64,000 nucleotides of DNA from Arthrobacter sp. GMC3 (GTDB taxonomy: Bacteria; Actinomycetota; Actinomycetes; Actinomycetales; Micrococcaceae): contig NZ_PJIO01000006.1 in NCBI RefSeq assembly GCF_002929305.1, positions 186,001-250,000 on the forward strand, read 5' to 3'. The position numbers were made by a program, and so were the translations under genes. Below, piece after piece: positions 46,565 through 55,020 of the stretch. The notes below the pieces were generated by a model, which was given only the letters and a program-made list of their open reading frames with translations, made no database searches and had not been told where the DNA came from. How positions within the stretch are numbered: position 1 is the stretch's first letter; every line of letters starts with the position of its first letter.

Positions 46565-46900
46565 GTTGCTCCCGACAACACCTTACTTGCGGGAATGCGA
46601 CTTGACGGAGAATGCGTCGCGAACCAGACATAGGGGCCTCTGCATCGGTCTGAGGATGCCGAATTGGGTTCTTGCTGTTGCCCAGCAACAACCATGTCCC
46701 ACAGGAGGTTCGACATGCAGGACTGCGAAAACCTCCAATGAAAGCAGCAGTTTGGCCGCCAAATAGAGCCAACAGTCACAACCGCTGTTGGTTTTGCCAA
46801 TTGTTGCCGGCGCCACTCCCCCTGGCGTGGCGGTGCAGCGCCCGGCAAGCGGAATCAGTTCAGGCGAGTCCCGGACGCGAAGCTGATTCTAGATAATCCC
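46565..46900. other. Interval without a supported gene
   Basis: It includes a small hairpin (TTGCTG and CAGCAA around 46672-46690). No gene or known RNA was recognised. Confidence 0.35.
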
Positions 46901-46952
46901 CGTGCACAATTAGTGTGCATACCTATTGTGCATAGTATGTGTGCATGGCAGG
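46901..46952 (+). repeat. 13-bp tandem array before an ArsR-type regulator
   Basis: The unit TGTGCAT begins at 46914, 46927 and 46940, and a diverged unit CGTGCAC at 46901, giving four copies with an exact 13-bp period. It lies just upstream of the regulator start at 46961 and probably overlaps the promoter. Confidence 0.75.
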
Positions 46953-46960
46953 CTGGAAGG

Positions 46961-47554
46961 ATGGATGAAGCCAAGCACCCCTATACCGGTATCAAGCTCG
47001 ATCAGCAGGCGGTGCGCGTACTCGCGCATCCAATGCGGTCTCGTATCCTTGGGCAATTGCGTATTGACGGCCCTCTCACAGCAACCGATTTGGCGGCTAT
47101 TCTTTCGACAAATACCGGTGCGACCAGCTATCATCTGCGGGCGCTTGAGTCCGTTGGGCTGGTCACCGACACTGGCGAGGGCATGGGAAAAAGGCGGTTA
47201 TGGCGGGCATCATCCGACTACCATTCGTGGCGGAACTCCGACTTCATTGACGACGACGATACTCGAGCGGCCATGGGCTGGTTGCAGCACGATTACGTTC
47301 GGCAGTTCACTAATCGGGCCGAGCAATGGCTCGATGTCGCCGAAGCATGGCCTGCCGCGTGGGTCGACGTATTTGGTCTGAATGACTCTTTCCTCCGAGT
47401 CACCCCGGAGCAGGCGGCAGCCCTGAAAGACGATATCGACTCTCTTCTCGAACGGTACCGGACACTCGGCGACGGCGACGCGCGTGCGATTCGGGTTCAC
47501 CTGCATACCTTCGTGGGCCCGGTCGATCTTCAGCCGCCAGAGGAGGCGGGGTGA
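46961..47554 (+). CDS. ArsR-type winged-helix regulator
   Basis: The 197-residue regulator has an ArsR-like helix-turn-helix: VRVLAHPMRSRILGQL, then LTATDLAAILSTNTGATSYHLRALESVGLV. A GMGKRRLWRA wing and a helical C-terminal domain follow. The start is uncertain: ATG 46961 lies immediately after GGAAGG, while an ATG at 46937 falls within the repeat array. Its stop overlaps the MFS gene, so it likely controls export by that transporter and itself. Confidence 0.85.
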   Translation: MDEAKHPYTGIKLDQQAVRVLAHPMRSRILGQLRIDGPLTATDLAAILSTNTGATSYHLRALESVGLVTDTGEGMGKRRLWRASSDYHSWRNSDFIDDDDTRAAMGWLQHDYVRQFTNRAEQWLDVAEAWPAAWVDVFGLNDSFLRVTPEQAAALKDDIDSLLERYRTLGDGDARAIRVHLHTFVGPVDLQPPEEAG

Positions 47555-48843
47555 TGCATCGCACCACAACTCCCCCGCCCCTCACCGCCGACCAAGCCGA
47601 ACGCCGTCTGGTTCTCTTGACTGCCACACGCTGGTTCCCCGTCGGTATCGTCTTCGGACTGACCGTGCTACTACCCCTAAGTCGCGGGCTCTCACTCACT
47701 CAGGTTGGACTTCTTCTCTCTATTCAGGGCTTCGTGGTGCTGGGTCTTGAGCTTCCGACTGGTGGCCTGGCAGATTCGCTTGGACGGCGACCGCTACTGC
47801 TACTTTCCGGGGTCTTGGCCGTCTTATCGACAGTACTGATTCTGTTCGCTGAAACGTTCTGGATGTTCGCACTCGGGATGGTTGCCCAAGGAATCTTCCG
47901 AGCCCTTGATTCCGGCCCGCTCGAGGCATGGTTCGTCGACACCGCGAATGCCCACGACCAAGAGCACCCCATCGAGCGTGGCCTCAGCCGGGCATCGATG
48001 ACTCTCGGCGTCGTCATCGCCGTCGGTGCGATGATCGGCGGCGCCCTGGTTGCCTGGCATCCGTTGGGTGAGTGGTCGGCACTGGCCTTGCCGTTCGGCG
48101 TTACGACAGTGCTGTACGCAGCCCACACTCTGCTACTAGCAACGGTGGTTCGTGAGGCTCCGAGGACAACAACCGATCGCTGCCGCCATCTGCAGATGCT
48201 TGATGCCCTCCAACAGGCGCCCCGAACCGTCATGCTCGGTCTGCAACTGTTGCGCAGTTCGACGGTGCTGCGCGCGCTTGTACTGGTTGAGGTGTTCTGG
48301 AGCGTCGCGATGATCGCCTTCGAAACACTGACCCCCGTCCAGCTCGCAGATGATCTGGGCGGCGAGGATGCGGCAGCGGCCCTGTTTGGGCCGGCATCTG
48401 CCGCAGCGTGGGGCTTGTTCGCGGTCGGCGCCCTGCTAGCCGGCATCACGAGCAAACGATTCGGAGTCGCCCGCACGGCGATCGCGTCACGCATTCTGAA
48501 CGGCCTCTTCGTGATCGCCATGGGTTTGGCCGCGGGGCCCGTCGGCTTAATCGTCGGCTACTGGCTTGCGTATCTAACACACGGCTCAGCCGGGCCGATG
48601 CACAACGCACTACTGCACCGCGAGGCCACGCCGGAAAACCGTGCCGTAGTGCTCTCGATGAACTCCATGGTCTCCGGAGGCTCGTACAGTCTGGGGCTGC
48701 TCATACTCACCCCGCTGGCCGCAGCAGCATCGCCTGGATTCGCGCTAGCGGTGGCAGGAGGGTTCAGCGTCATAGGCGCACTGCTCTACATCCCCTCGCG
48801 GCGGCGTGAACGCGAGACCGTGCTGGTTCAAAGTTCGGTCTAG
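47554..48843 (+). CDS. MFS transporter
   Basis: The 429-residue protein has about 12 membrane segments. The MFS loop after helix 2 reads GGLADSLGRRPLL, and a second basic loop lies near the middle (SKRFGVART). It is probably a drug or metabolite exporter; the substrate is unknown. The ATG overlaps the regulator stop (TGATG) and a GAGGAGG element lies 7 bases upstream. An in-frame GTG one codon earlier is also possible. Confidence 0.88.
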   Translation: MHRTTTPPPLTADQAERRLVLLTATRWFPVGIVFGLTVLLPLSRGLSLTQVGLLLSIQGFVVLGLELPTGGLADSLGRRPLLLLSGVLAVLSTVLILFAETFWMFALGMVAQGIFRALDSGPLEAWFVDTANAHDQEHPIERGLSRASMTLGVVIAVGAMIGGALVAWHPLGEWSALALPFGVTTVLYAAHTLLLATVVREAPRTTTDRCRHLQMLDALQQAPRTVMLGLQLLRSSTVLRALVLVEVFWSVAMIAFETLTPVQLADDLGGEDAAAALFGPASAAAWGLFAVGALLAGITSKRFGVARTAIASRILNGLFVIAMGLAAGPVGLIVGYWLAYLTHGSAGPMHNALLHREATPENRAVVLSMNSMVSGGSYSLGLLILTPLAAAASPGFALAVAGGFSVIGALLYIPSRRRERETVLVQSSV

Positions 48844-48966
48844 CGAAGCTTGACATGCTCTGTGCACGAGGTTGCCCCTGCGGTGATAATTGGGCTCAAT
48901 CAACCGCACTGAGCAAGAGCTGAGCTCATAACCAAGACCAGATCAATTTAGAAGAAGGAGAATGCA

Positions 48967-49398
48967 ATGACTGGGAAGTATATAGCGACCTCGACCATCA
49001 AGATCGATGCGCCAAGGGGTCGTGTGTGGTCGGTACTTACTGACAGCGTCGCGATCAAGGAATTCATGTTCGGCACAAACGTCGAGACCGACTGGACCGT
49101 CGGCTCTCCGATCCTCTGGCGCGGCGTTTGGAAGGGCAAGGACTATGAGGACAAAGGCGTGATTCTGGAGCTTGAGTCCGAACGGCGACTCGTGAATACG
49201 CATTTCAGCCCGTTGAGTGGCCAGGACGACGTGCCCGAAAATTACCACACACTCACGTGGACGTTGAAAGGTGAGGGCCACACGACTGAGTTCACGTTGT
49301 CGCAGGACAACAACGCAACCGCTGAAGGGGCCGAGCACTCGAAAGGCATGTGGGACAGCCTCGTGAAAGGCGTAAAGGAGATCGCCGAACGGGACTAG
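48967..49398 (+). CDS. SRPBCC-domain protein (AHSA1/START-like)
   Basis: The 143-residue protein has the START-like fold pattern: STIKIDAPRGRVWSVLTD at the start, WTVGSPILWRG in the middle, and a closing amphipathic helix (GMWDSLVKGVKEIAER). Such proteins bind hydrophobic ligands and are often encoded near ArsR regulators, as here 1.4 kb downstream of one. The ATG has AAGGAG 8 bases upstream. The ligand is unknown. Confidence 0.85.
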   Translation: MTGKYIATSTIKIDAPRGRVWSVLTDSVAIKEFMFGTNVETDWTVGSPILWRGVWKGKDYEDKGVILELESERRLVNTHFSPLSGQDDVPENYHTLTWTLKGEGHTTEFTLSQDNNATAEGAEHSKGMWDSLVKGVKEIAERD

Positions 49399-49439
49399 CC
49401 AGCACGCCGATGCGGAGAGTTGCAAACCGCCCGGCAAGG

Positions 49440-49970
49440 CTTCCTTGGGTTCTTGTGGTGATTGCAACGCTTAGTGAATGATTGTTGAGCGGGCGAAGTA
49501 TTCAATCCTTTTCCGTCCGGATCTATTGCAGGTCTTTTGGGCTGGGATGCAGGCAGGTGATTTCATCACCGATGCCGTGATTCCCATCGATACCAGTCGG
49601 CGTGCCGGGCGCACTGTCCTGGCCGCTGCTGGTGGCGTCCGTTCGCGCCGCGGCAGGAATCTAAAGGGTCGCTGCCTGTCGTTCGCTCAACGTGAAGAGA
49701 TCGCGATTCTGTGCGCCCAGGGCCAGTCCATGAGAGCGATTGGCGAGGCCATAGGGACGTCGACCTCGAGGATATCGAGGGAATTGAAACGCAACACGAA
49801 ACCCTGCACCACTTATCGGGCGTCGTCCGCGCATGTGCTCGCCTACGAGCGTGCCAGCCGGCCGAAACCGGCCAAACTCCACACGAATACCCTCTTGCGT
49901 GCGAAAGCGGAAGAGGACCCTGCCAAGAAGTATTCACCGGAACAAATCGCAGGACAACGGCGGGTTGAGT
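49440..49970 (+). pseudogene. Truncated IS30-family transposase (copy 1)
   Basis: From the element's probable left end (TTCCTTGGGTT) the frame encodes the N-terminal HTH_38 domain (SFAQREEIAILCAQGQSMRAI, then STSRISRELKRN) and the start of the linker (KKYSPEQIAG). It breaks off at about 49970, so the DDE catalytic core is missing. The same region, more decayed, occurs at 60790-61860. It abuts a tRNA-like scrap and the second toxin-antitoxin copy. Confidence 0.75.
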
Positions 49971-49989
49971 TCCCGACCAAGAGATTTAG

Positions 49990-50017
49990 CGTTCCCAAGG
50001 TGGGATTCGAACCGGCT
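49990..50017 (-). other. tRNA 3'-end-like fragment
   Basis: On the minus strand the sequence GGTTCGAATCCCACC looks like the T-loop and 3' T-stem of a tRNA, followed by an acceptor-like strand. The 5' T-stem half does not pair and no cloverleaf can be drawn, so it is not a gene. Such 3' ends are common attachment sites, so it may be an att remnant. Confidence 0.35.
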
Positions 50018-50216
50018 TTTAGCCCTTGCAAACAAGGGGAAGTCGAGGGATCTTGCGGCAGTTCGGCCCCGTACGAAGGAGTCCGAGCCGGGCCGCCAGA
50101 AAAAGTGTTGACAGTGTCACCAGCCCCTTCTTGAGGTTTGCGGTGGCGTCAAATCCCACCGGAACTCGACAAACCGATCACCGCACGGCAAGCACGGAGG
50201 CGTTTTTCCGCCGCCG

Positions 50217-50560
50217 CTATTTGGTCTCATCGGGGTGGTTCGTATGCACCTGCTCCAGATAGACCACGTGATCCACAACGTAGAACCAGATCCGCACGTC
50301 ACCTTTGAGGGTTGGTTTGTGCTGCCATCGCTCATGGGTGGAGCCCTCCCGGGTCACAACACCCAGATCCCCGGGCTAGCGATAGTTATTGGGTGCTGTG
50401 GACCGAGGCGTTCTGGTCAGGAAGTCCCACGCATCAATCAAGGAATTCCTGTTAATGGCATTCAGATCGACACCCAGCCACGCTTCGCCTGAACCGATGC
50501 AAACCGCAGTTCATACTCACTCTTCTGCGTTGGCCGCTCAACCTTTTCGGATTTTGCCAT
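50217..50560 (-). pseudogene. Frameshifted RelE/Txe-like toxin (copy B)
   Basis: The frame starts with ATG inside the antitoxin's last codons and reads KVERP, SEYELRFASVQAKRGW, then hits a stop. After a frame change it continues as DLNAINRNSLIDAWDFLTR, has an internal TAG, and ends with HERWQHKP, VRIWFYVVDHVVYLEQVHT and NHPDETK. This order matches actinobacterial RelE/Txe-type toxins of about 110 residues. One frameshift and one stop make it inactive. Confidence 0.75.
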
Positions 50561-50984
50561 GTGTTGAGGGACGCTCGACGGATTCAGAGTCATCGAGCCA
50601 TTCCACAGGCTCCGCGCCAAGACCAGCCGCGATCGCCGTCGCCGTTTCACGCCAGGATGTGAGTTCTGCAATGGCCAGGTGTGGTTGGTTGGTTACAAAG
50701 GACGCCTGCGCGGCCGTCAAAATATCGTTCGCACAGGATTCCTGGTCAGCCGGGCTCAGGGCCAGCATCCACGGGAAGCGGTCACTCATGCGCAATGCAA
50801 GACTTCCCTCCGTACTCGTTGACACCGCGACAAGCTGAGCCGCAAGCCCCAAAAGCGAGACGCGGGCCTGATCCGTGCTCTCCGACATCAACACCACTGC
50901 CTCGCCATCACGGCGAGTGACCCGAACAGGATGACCCATCGCAGCCACAAAGACATCCAATGCAAAAACAACTGATGCGAGCAT
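50538..50984 (-). CDS. Intact Phd/YefM-like antitoxin without a working toxin
   Basis: The 148-residue protein has an N-terminal Phd-type strand-turn (VRVTRRDGEAVVLMSES) and a helical C-terminal part (CANDILTAAQASFVTNQPHL). It would bind DNA at its own promoter and neutralise a partner toxin. A GAGGT site lies about 9 bases before the ATG. Its toxin, overlapping at 50217-50560, is broken. A truncated relative exists at 4849-5100. It may survive as an orphan antitoxin protecting against related toxins, or may simply be decaying. Confidence 0.72.
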   Translation of the reverse strand: MLASVVFALDVFVAAMGHPVRVTRRDGEAVVLMSESTDQARVSLLGLAAQLVAVSTSTEGSLALRMSDRFPWMLALSPADQESCANDILTAAQASFVTNQPHLAIAELTSWRETATAIAAGLGAEPVEWLDDSESVERPSTHGKIRKG

Positions 50985-51071
50985 CAGTTGGACACCTCAA
51001 TCCGTTGGTATTGTCTCAGTTGGCCACCAACGGATGAAACGCTGCTAGTCCAGAAGAATTGAGGAGTCCCT

Positions 51072-51518
51072 GTGGAACAGTTCATGCGTGATGATCTGCA
51101 AGTAATGCGAAGGCTAGCTCCGCCACAGCTGGTCGGGACGTGGCTCCTTGAACGCCAAATCCATGATTTCCATCACAATCGACATGGGTATGCGAGTGGA
51201 ATTGCGGAAATGAACCTAGCGCCCGATGGAAGCGTGGCATGGCTAGAATACGGTGATCTGAAATACGACGAGCGCGTAACTCAGTTTCGCCGGCTCCTTG
51301 AACTACGCCAAGACTCTGATGATGAGTGGGGGGTTTGGTTCGAGAACGGTACATGGTTTCATGACTGGAGTGCCACCGACTTCGTGCATACGTGTAGTCC
51401 CGATCGCTACGCGGGTCGAGTCAGGATCTCCTCGGAGTCGTCATGGACATTAACCTGGCAGGTTTCGGGTCCGTCCAAGGAATACACATTGACCACTACC
51501 TACAAACGAGTCAGCTGA
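51072..51518 (+). CDS. DUF6314-like protein
   Basis: The 148-residue protein has a lipocalin-like order of strands: LVGTWLLERQIHD near residue 20, IAEMNLAPDGSVAWLEYGDL, then WGVWFENGTWFHDW, and a closing WTLTWQVSGPSKEYTLTTTY. This fits the uncharacterised DUF6314 family, whose function is unknown. The GTG start has GAGGAG 5 bases upstream. It is the first plus-strand gene after the antitoxin and stands alone. Confidence 0.75.
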   Translation: MEQFMRDDLQVMRRLAPPQLVGTWLLERQIHDFHHNRHGYASGIAEMNLAPDGSVAWLEYGDLKYDERVTQFRRLLELRQDSDDEWGVWFENGTWFHDWSATDFVHTCSPDRYAGRVRISSESSWTLTWQVSGPSKEYTLTTTYKRVS

Positions 51519-51995
51519 TTCCTTGGTGGAACGCCAGGCCGTCCGGCCTCATTGATGTTAGGCACGGCAGCCATTCGCGGGACATCTCGGATTTACCACG
51601 TGATTTCACGGCCTTGGCCAAGTCCGCCTGCAGGTGCCACCGGGGGCAACCTGAGTGTTTGGTAGGTGATGGTCGGAATCGGGCAGTAGGGCCCGGCAGT
51701 CCTAGAGCCGCCCCACCCGCCAAGTTGCGATGAGTCCCGCTTGTTTCAGTGGATTTTGCATCGTTCGCGTTGCGTTCTCATTTTACTCTTGGTTCATCAC
51801 GGTCAGTTCGCAAGCCTTCATATTGTTGAAGTCTCCTTGAGGCAAAACCTTGACGGCAAGTAGCTTCGCTCGCGACCGACGAGTCCGTCTAACGAAGATC
51901 GGAGGTTTCGGATGAAGTGGCGCCGCGACCAGTCGGCACCCATTGGGGCCAGAGCCTAGTCATCTTCAACTGCTCTCTTGTTGACGCTGCAGGGG
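51519..51995. other. Interval without a supported gene
   Basis: This is the space between convergent genes. No terminator, repeat or small gene was clearly recognised. Confidence 0.35.
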
Positions 51996-52700
51996 TTACG
52001 GGGCTTTTTCGACGGTAATATCGCCGTTGCGGGATTGGGCTTTCACCGCGTGAGCGCTGCCAGCGTCCGTGGCCACGTTCACGGTGACATCTCCCTTTTT
52101 CGTGGACGTGTCAACGGCGTACGTCGCTTTTGGAAGGGCTAGGTGAATATTTCCGTCTTGGCTTTGTACGTTGACGAGGTCGGGCACGGTGCCAAAGTTA
52201 AGCTGGACGTTGCCGTTCCTGGTGCTTGTAGTTACTGACTTGGCCGAGATCTGCTCCCCGTCAATATCCCCATCTTTAGTCTTCATGCTCAGCTCGGTAG
52301 TGAATCCGGTTGCTTTGATGAGTCCGCCGTCGTTTTCAGCGGAAAGAGTGACGTTGCGGGGTACTTTTACGGTGAACCGGGCGCTGCAATTGATAGAGAC
52401 ACCTGTGCAGCTCTGATCCAGCGTCAGGGTGTTCCCGTCCAGCTGCCATACGGACACGGGCTCTGCCCCGACCACCCCGCCGCTGGTCGCCCGTACGACC
52501 TGGATCTCGTCGACGTCCGCGGAGATGAGGTCAAGATCGGAGGAGAGTGAGGTTACGGTGAGGTTTTCCCCACTGAACGCGAACGACTTGGTCTCTACAG
52601 TGTCGTTGCCTGTGCCGCTCTCACTGCTGCAACCGGTGGCGAGAAGGGCCAGGAGAACGATCCCGCCAAGGGCGAGCAGGGTGCGTGGTTTGGTAGTCAT
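51996..52700 (-). CDS. DUF4097-type lipoprotein
   Basis: The 234-residue lipoprotein has lipobox LATGC (Cys at about residue 24). A repetitive beta-solenoid-like body follows, with recurring DGDI/NGNV/DGNI/KGDV/NGDI turns typical of DUF4097. AAGGA lies 8 bases before ATG 52700; a longer frame start is rejected. It is the last gene of an operon with an ABC ATPase and a FtsX-type permease and divergent from a two-component pair, suggesting a cell-envelope stress function. Confidence 0.85.
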   Translation of the reverse strand: MTTKPRTLLALGGIVLLALLATGCSSESGTGNDTVETKSFAFSGENLTVTSLSSDLDLISADVDEIQVVRATSGGVVGAEPVSVWQLDGNTLTLDQSCTGVSINCSARFTVKVPRNVTLSAENDGGLIKATGFTTELSMKTKDGDIDGEQISAKSVTTSTRNGNVQLNFGTVPDLVNVQSQDGNIHLALPKATYAVDTSTKKGDVTVNVATDAGSAHAVKAQSRNGDITVEKAP

Positions 52701-52791
52701 AGTGTGATTCCTTATTTTTGGGACATGCATTGCTGCATGCCGTTGAACTTCTTGGAGAAGAGGCGGTTAGTCGTGCAGCCGCAGCGGCACA

Positions 52792-54132
52792 TCAACTGCG
52801 AAGCGCATTGGAGACATTGGTGCGGGATGCTGCAATGGCTGGCCATAGCAGGGCCGCGCAGGGAGTGGCGAGCGTCATGGCAGCGAGTCCTGCGAGGGTG
52901 AGCCATGGCAGACCGGACAGCATGTTGAGCGGGGAAACACGGGCACCAAGTGCAATGGTCCAGCAAGCGATCAATAAAGTGATGAGGCTGAAGAGGATCG
53001 CGGTGATCGCATAGATGAGCCCCTCGTACAGGGTGGATCTGGCGATGACGCCGGGGCGCGCACCGGCCACACTGAGCAGTGCGGAGTCTCGGTGCCGTTC
53101 GCGTCCGACCAGTGCGATGACGGCCAGACCCCCGACCCACGAGACAACAAAGACCCAGCCCAAGACGACGAGCACATCGCCAACGCCTGCTGTGCCGCCG
53201 GGCATCGCGTTTCCAATCACCATGAACAGGCCCACCATGGACAGGGCCAAGGCAAAGGGCAACACCGTGGTGACGCTGCGGGCCGCACGGGTTCGGCAGG
53301 AGTGAACAGCTAGCCGCCATGCCACGTCTTTGGCCGGTACCACGGCTGTCCACAGCGTCATCAGGGGTGTAAGAACCCAGGGCCCCATGAGCAGCAACAG
53401 GCACACCAAGAACAGGTTGCCGGCAAAGGCGAAGGCCGTGCGCTGCTCAAGGCCACCGCTGAGTTCCAGACCCAAACCAGGGAGCCACATGCCCACGACA
53501 CCGGCGAGCAGACAGAATGCCAAAACGCTCCGGCCGACACCGGTCCGGACGCTCGGGTCTGCGTTCTCGCGGAAAGCACGCATCTCCGGGGTCTTCGATG
53601 CTCGTCGCGCGGCACCCCAACCACCCACAAAACAGGGAAAAACTCCTGCCGCCACTGCAGCGCCAAGGTGCCACGGCTGGAAGGCGATGCTGGCTCCGTG
53701 CAGGTCAAGGCCGGAATTTGTCCATTGAACCAGCGCTACAGCAGCGACCAAGAGCGCCAGCGGCAGTGCGAGGACCCCTGCTACCAAGCCCAGAACCGTT
53801 AGCTCAATGTTCAGCACGCTGCGCACACGCCTGCGAGGGACACCCAGAACCAGCCACAAGGCGTGTTCGCGGCGCTGGCTTGTCAGCGTCAAGCCCACGG
53901 TGGATGCGACGACGCCGACCGAGGCCAGCACCGTGAAGAAGACAATATTTCCCCCCAGCGCAATCGCAGCCGTCACCATGCTGGCGTCCCCTGCATGCTG
54001 GGCTGCACCCAAGGCGGTAAACATGGCAATCACAGAGCCCGCTGAACATGCCGCACCAACGGCGGCGCACAGAACAGTCCACAGCCACATTGCCGCTTGA
54101 TGGCGAACATCGGCCATGACCAGACGGATCAC
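52792..54132 (-). CDS. FtsX-type ABC transporter permease
   Basis: The 446-residue protein has many hydrophobic segments in the FtsX/MacB arrangement: an N-terminal helix, paired helix bundles in the middle and at the C-terminus, and large extracytoplasmic loops. It pairs with the ATPase encoded just upstream (ATGA overlap). Such exporters remove or sense antimicrobial peptides or lipids, often under control of a neighbouring two-component system, as here. Confidence 0.85.
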   Translation of the reverse strand: MIRLVMADVRHQAAMWLWTVLCAAVGAACSAGSVIAMFTALGAAQHAGDASMVTAAIALGGNIVFFTVLASVGVVASTVGLTLTSQRREHALWLVLGVPRRRVRSVLNIELTVLGLVAGVLALPLALLVAAVALVQWTNSGLDLHGASIAFQPWHLGAAVAAGVFPCFVGGWGAARRASKTPEMRAFRENADPSVRTGVGRSVLAFCLLAGVVGMWLPGLGLELSGGLEQRTAFAFAGNLFLVCLLLLMGPWVLTPLMTLWTAVVPAKDVAWRLAVHSCRTRAARSVTTVLPFALALSMVGLFMVIGNAMPGGTAGVGDVLVVLGWVFVVSWVGGLAVIALVGRERHRDSALLSVAGARPGVIARSTLYEGLIYAITAILFSLITLLIACWTIALGARVSPLNMLSGLPWLTLAGLAAMTLATPCAALLWPAIAASRTNVSNALRS

Positions 54133-54908
54133 GCGGATACCTCCGCGGTGTCGGCAACAGCCTGCGCGGCAAGGATGGCATCAGCAATCGCGTGACTATC
54201 TCCACCGGCCATGACCTGGTGGATGTGACCGGAACCCATAACCACCACCTGATCCGCCCTGGCTGCGGCGAGAGGATCATGGGTGACCATGACCACGGTG
54301 GTGCCCTGGGCCGGAAGAGCTTGCAACCAATCCAGGACCACATGGCCTGATTGCAGGTCAAGGGCCCCGGTGGGTTCATCGGCGAACACAATGCGCGGCT
54401 GGTTGGCCACAACCCGGGCAATCGCGACGCGTTGACGTTCGCCGCCGGACAGCCTGTCCGGGCGCCGTCGGGCAAGTTTTTCGATGCCCAGCCGCTCCAT
54501 CGCTTCGCGAATGCGCTTCTTGGGCACCTTGTGTCCAGCGAGGCGGGCCGGGAGTGCAATGTTCTCTTCCACAGAAAGGGAACTGACCAGGTTGTAGTCC
54601 TGGAAGACGAAGCCGATGTGTTCACTGCGGAAAGTGGCACGTTGACGCGTGTTGAGGGAACCGAGCTCAACTCCGAGCACTTCGATGGTGCCGCCGGTGG
54701 GCTCTTCCAGTCCCGCAGCACAGAAGAGCAGGGTTGACTTGCCGGAGCCGGATGGACCGACGATGGCAGTCAGCCGGCCCTGAAGGATGTCGAGGTCGAT
54801 GTCATGCAAAATTTGGGCGCTTTCCTTGCCCCGTCTGGGTACAGGAAAGGCCATGTGCAGGCCACGTACTCGTATACAAAGGTCGGCTGAGTTGGATTCG
54901 ATAGGCAT
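54129..54908 (-). CDS. ABC exporter ATPase (MacB/LolD type)
   Basis: The 259-residue ATPase has Walker A GPSGSGKS near residue 53, the Q-loop in FVFQDYNLV, signature LSGGERQRV and Walker B FADEPTGALD. The form is that of exporter ATPases partnering FtsX-like permeases. A GGTGGA element precedes the ATG. It is the first gene of the operon facing the histidine kinase gene. Confidence 0.92.
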   Translation of the reverse strand: MPIESNSADLCIRVRGLHMAFPVPRRGKESAQILHDIDLDILQGRLTAIVGPSGSGKSTLLFCAAGLEEPTGGTIEVLGVELGSLNTRQRATFRSEHIGFVFQDYNLVSSLSVEENIALPARLAGHKVPKKRIREAMERLGIEKLARRRPDRLSGGERQRVAIARVVANQPRIVFADEPTGALDLQSGHVVLDWLQALPAQGTTVVMVTHDPLAAARADQVVVMGSGHIHQVMAGGDSHAIADAILAAQAVADTAEVSA

Positions 54909-54962
54909 ATATCCATTCCACCGCTTCTACAGCGCACACACACTGGTGCTGTCACCCGATAC

Positions 54963-54982
54963 AGGTAGAGCCAGGTCTACCT
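54963..54982. promoter_or_regulatory. Inverted repeat between exporter and two-component genes
   Basis: AGGTAGA and TCTACCT are perfect inverted repeats with a 6-base spacer in the 112-bp divergent region. It is a candidate binding site for the response regulator encoded downstream. Confidence 0.5.
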
Positions 54983-55020
54983 TTCGTCTCCGCGTGCTCG
55001 CCGTGTGGGAGAGTTGATTC

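Noticed and set aside
47724..48521. A 265-codon minus-strand frame inside the MFS gene
   Set aside because: Serine/proline/arginine-rich antisense shadow; the plus strand encodes a clear MFS protein.
49990..50060. A possible complete tRNA gene on the minus strand
   Set aside because: Only the T-loop and 3' T-stem look right; the 5' T-stem does not pair, and no proper anticodon loop or acceptor stem forms.
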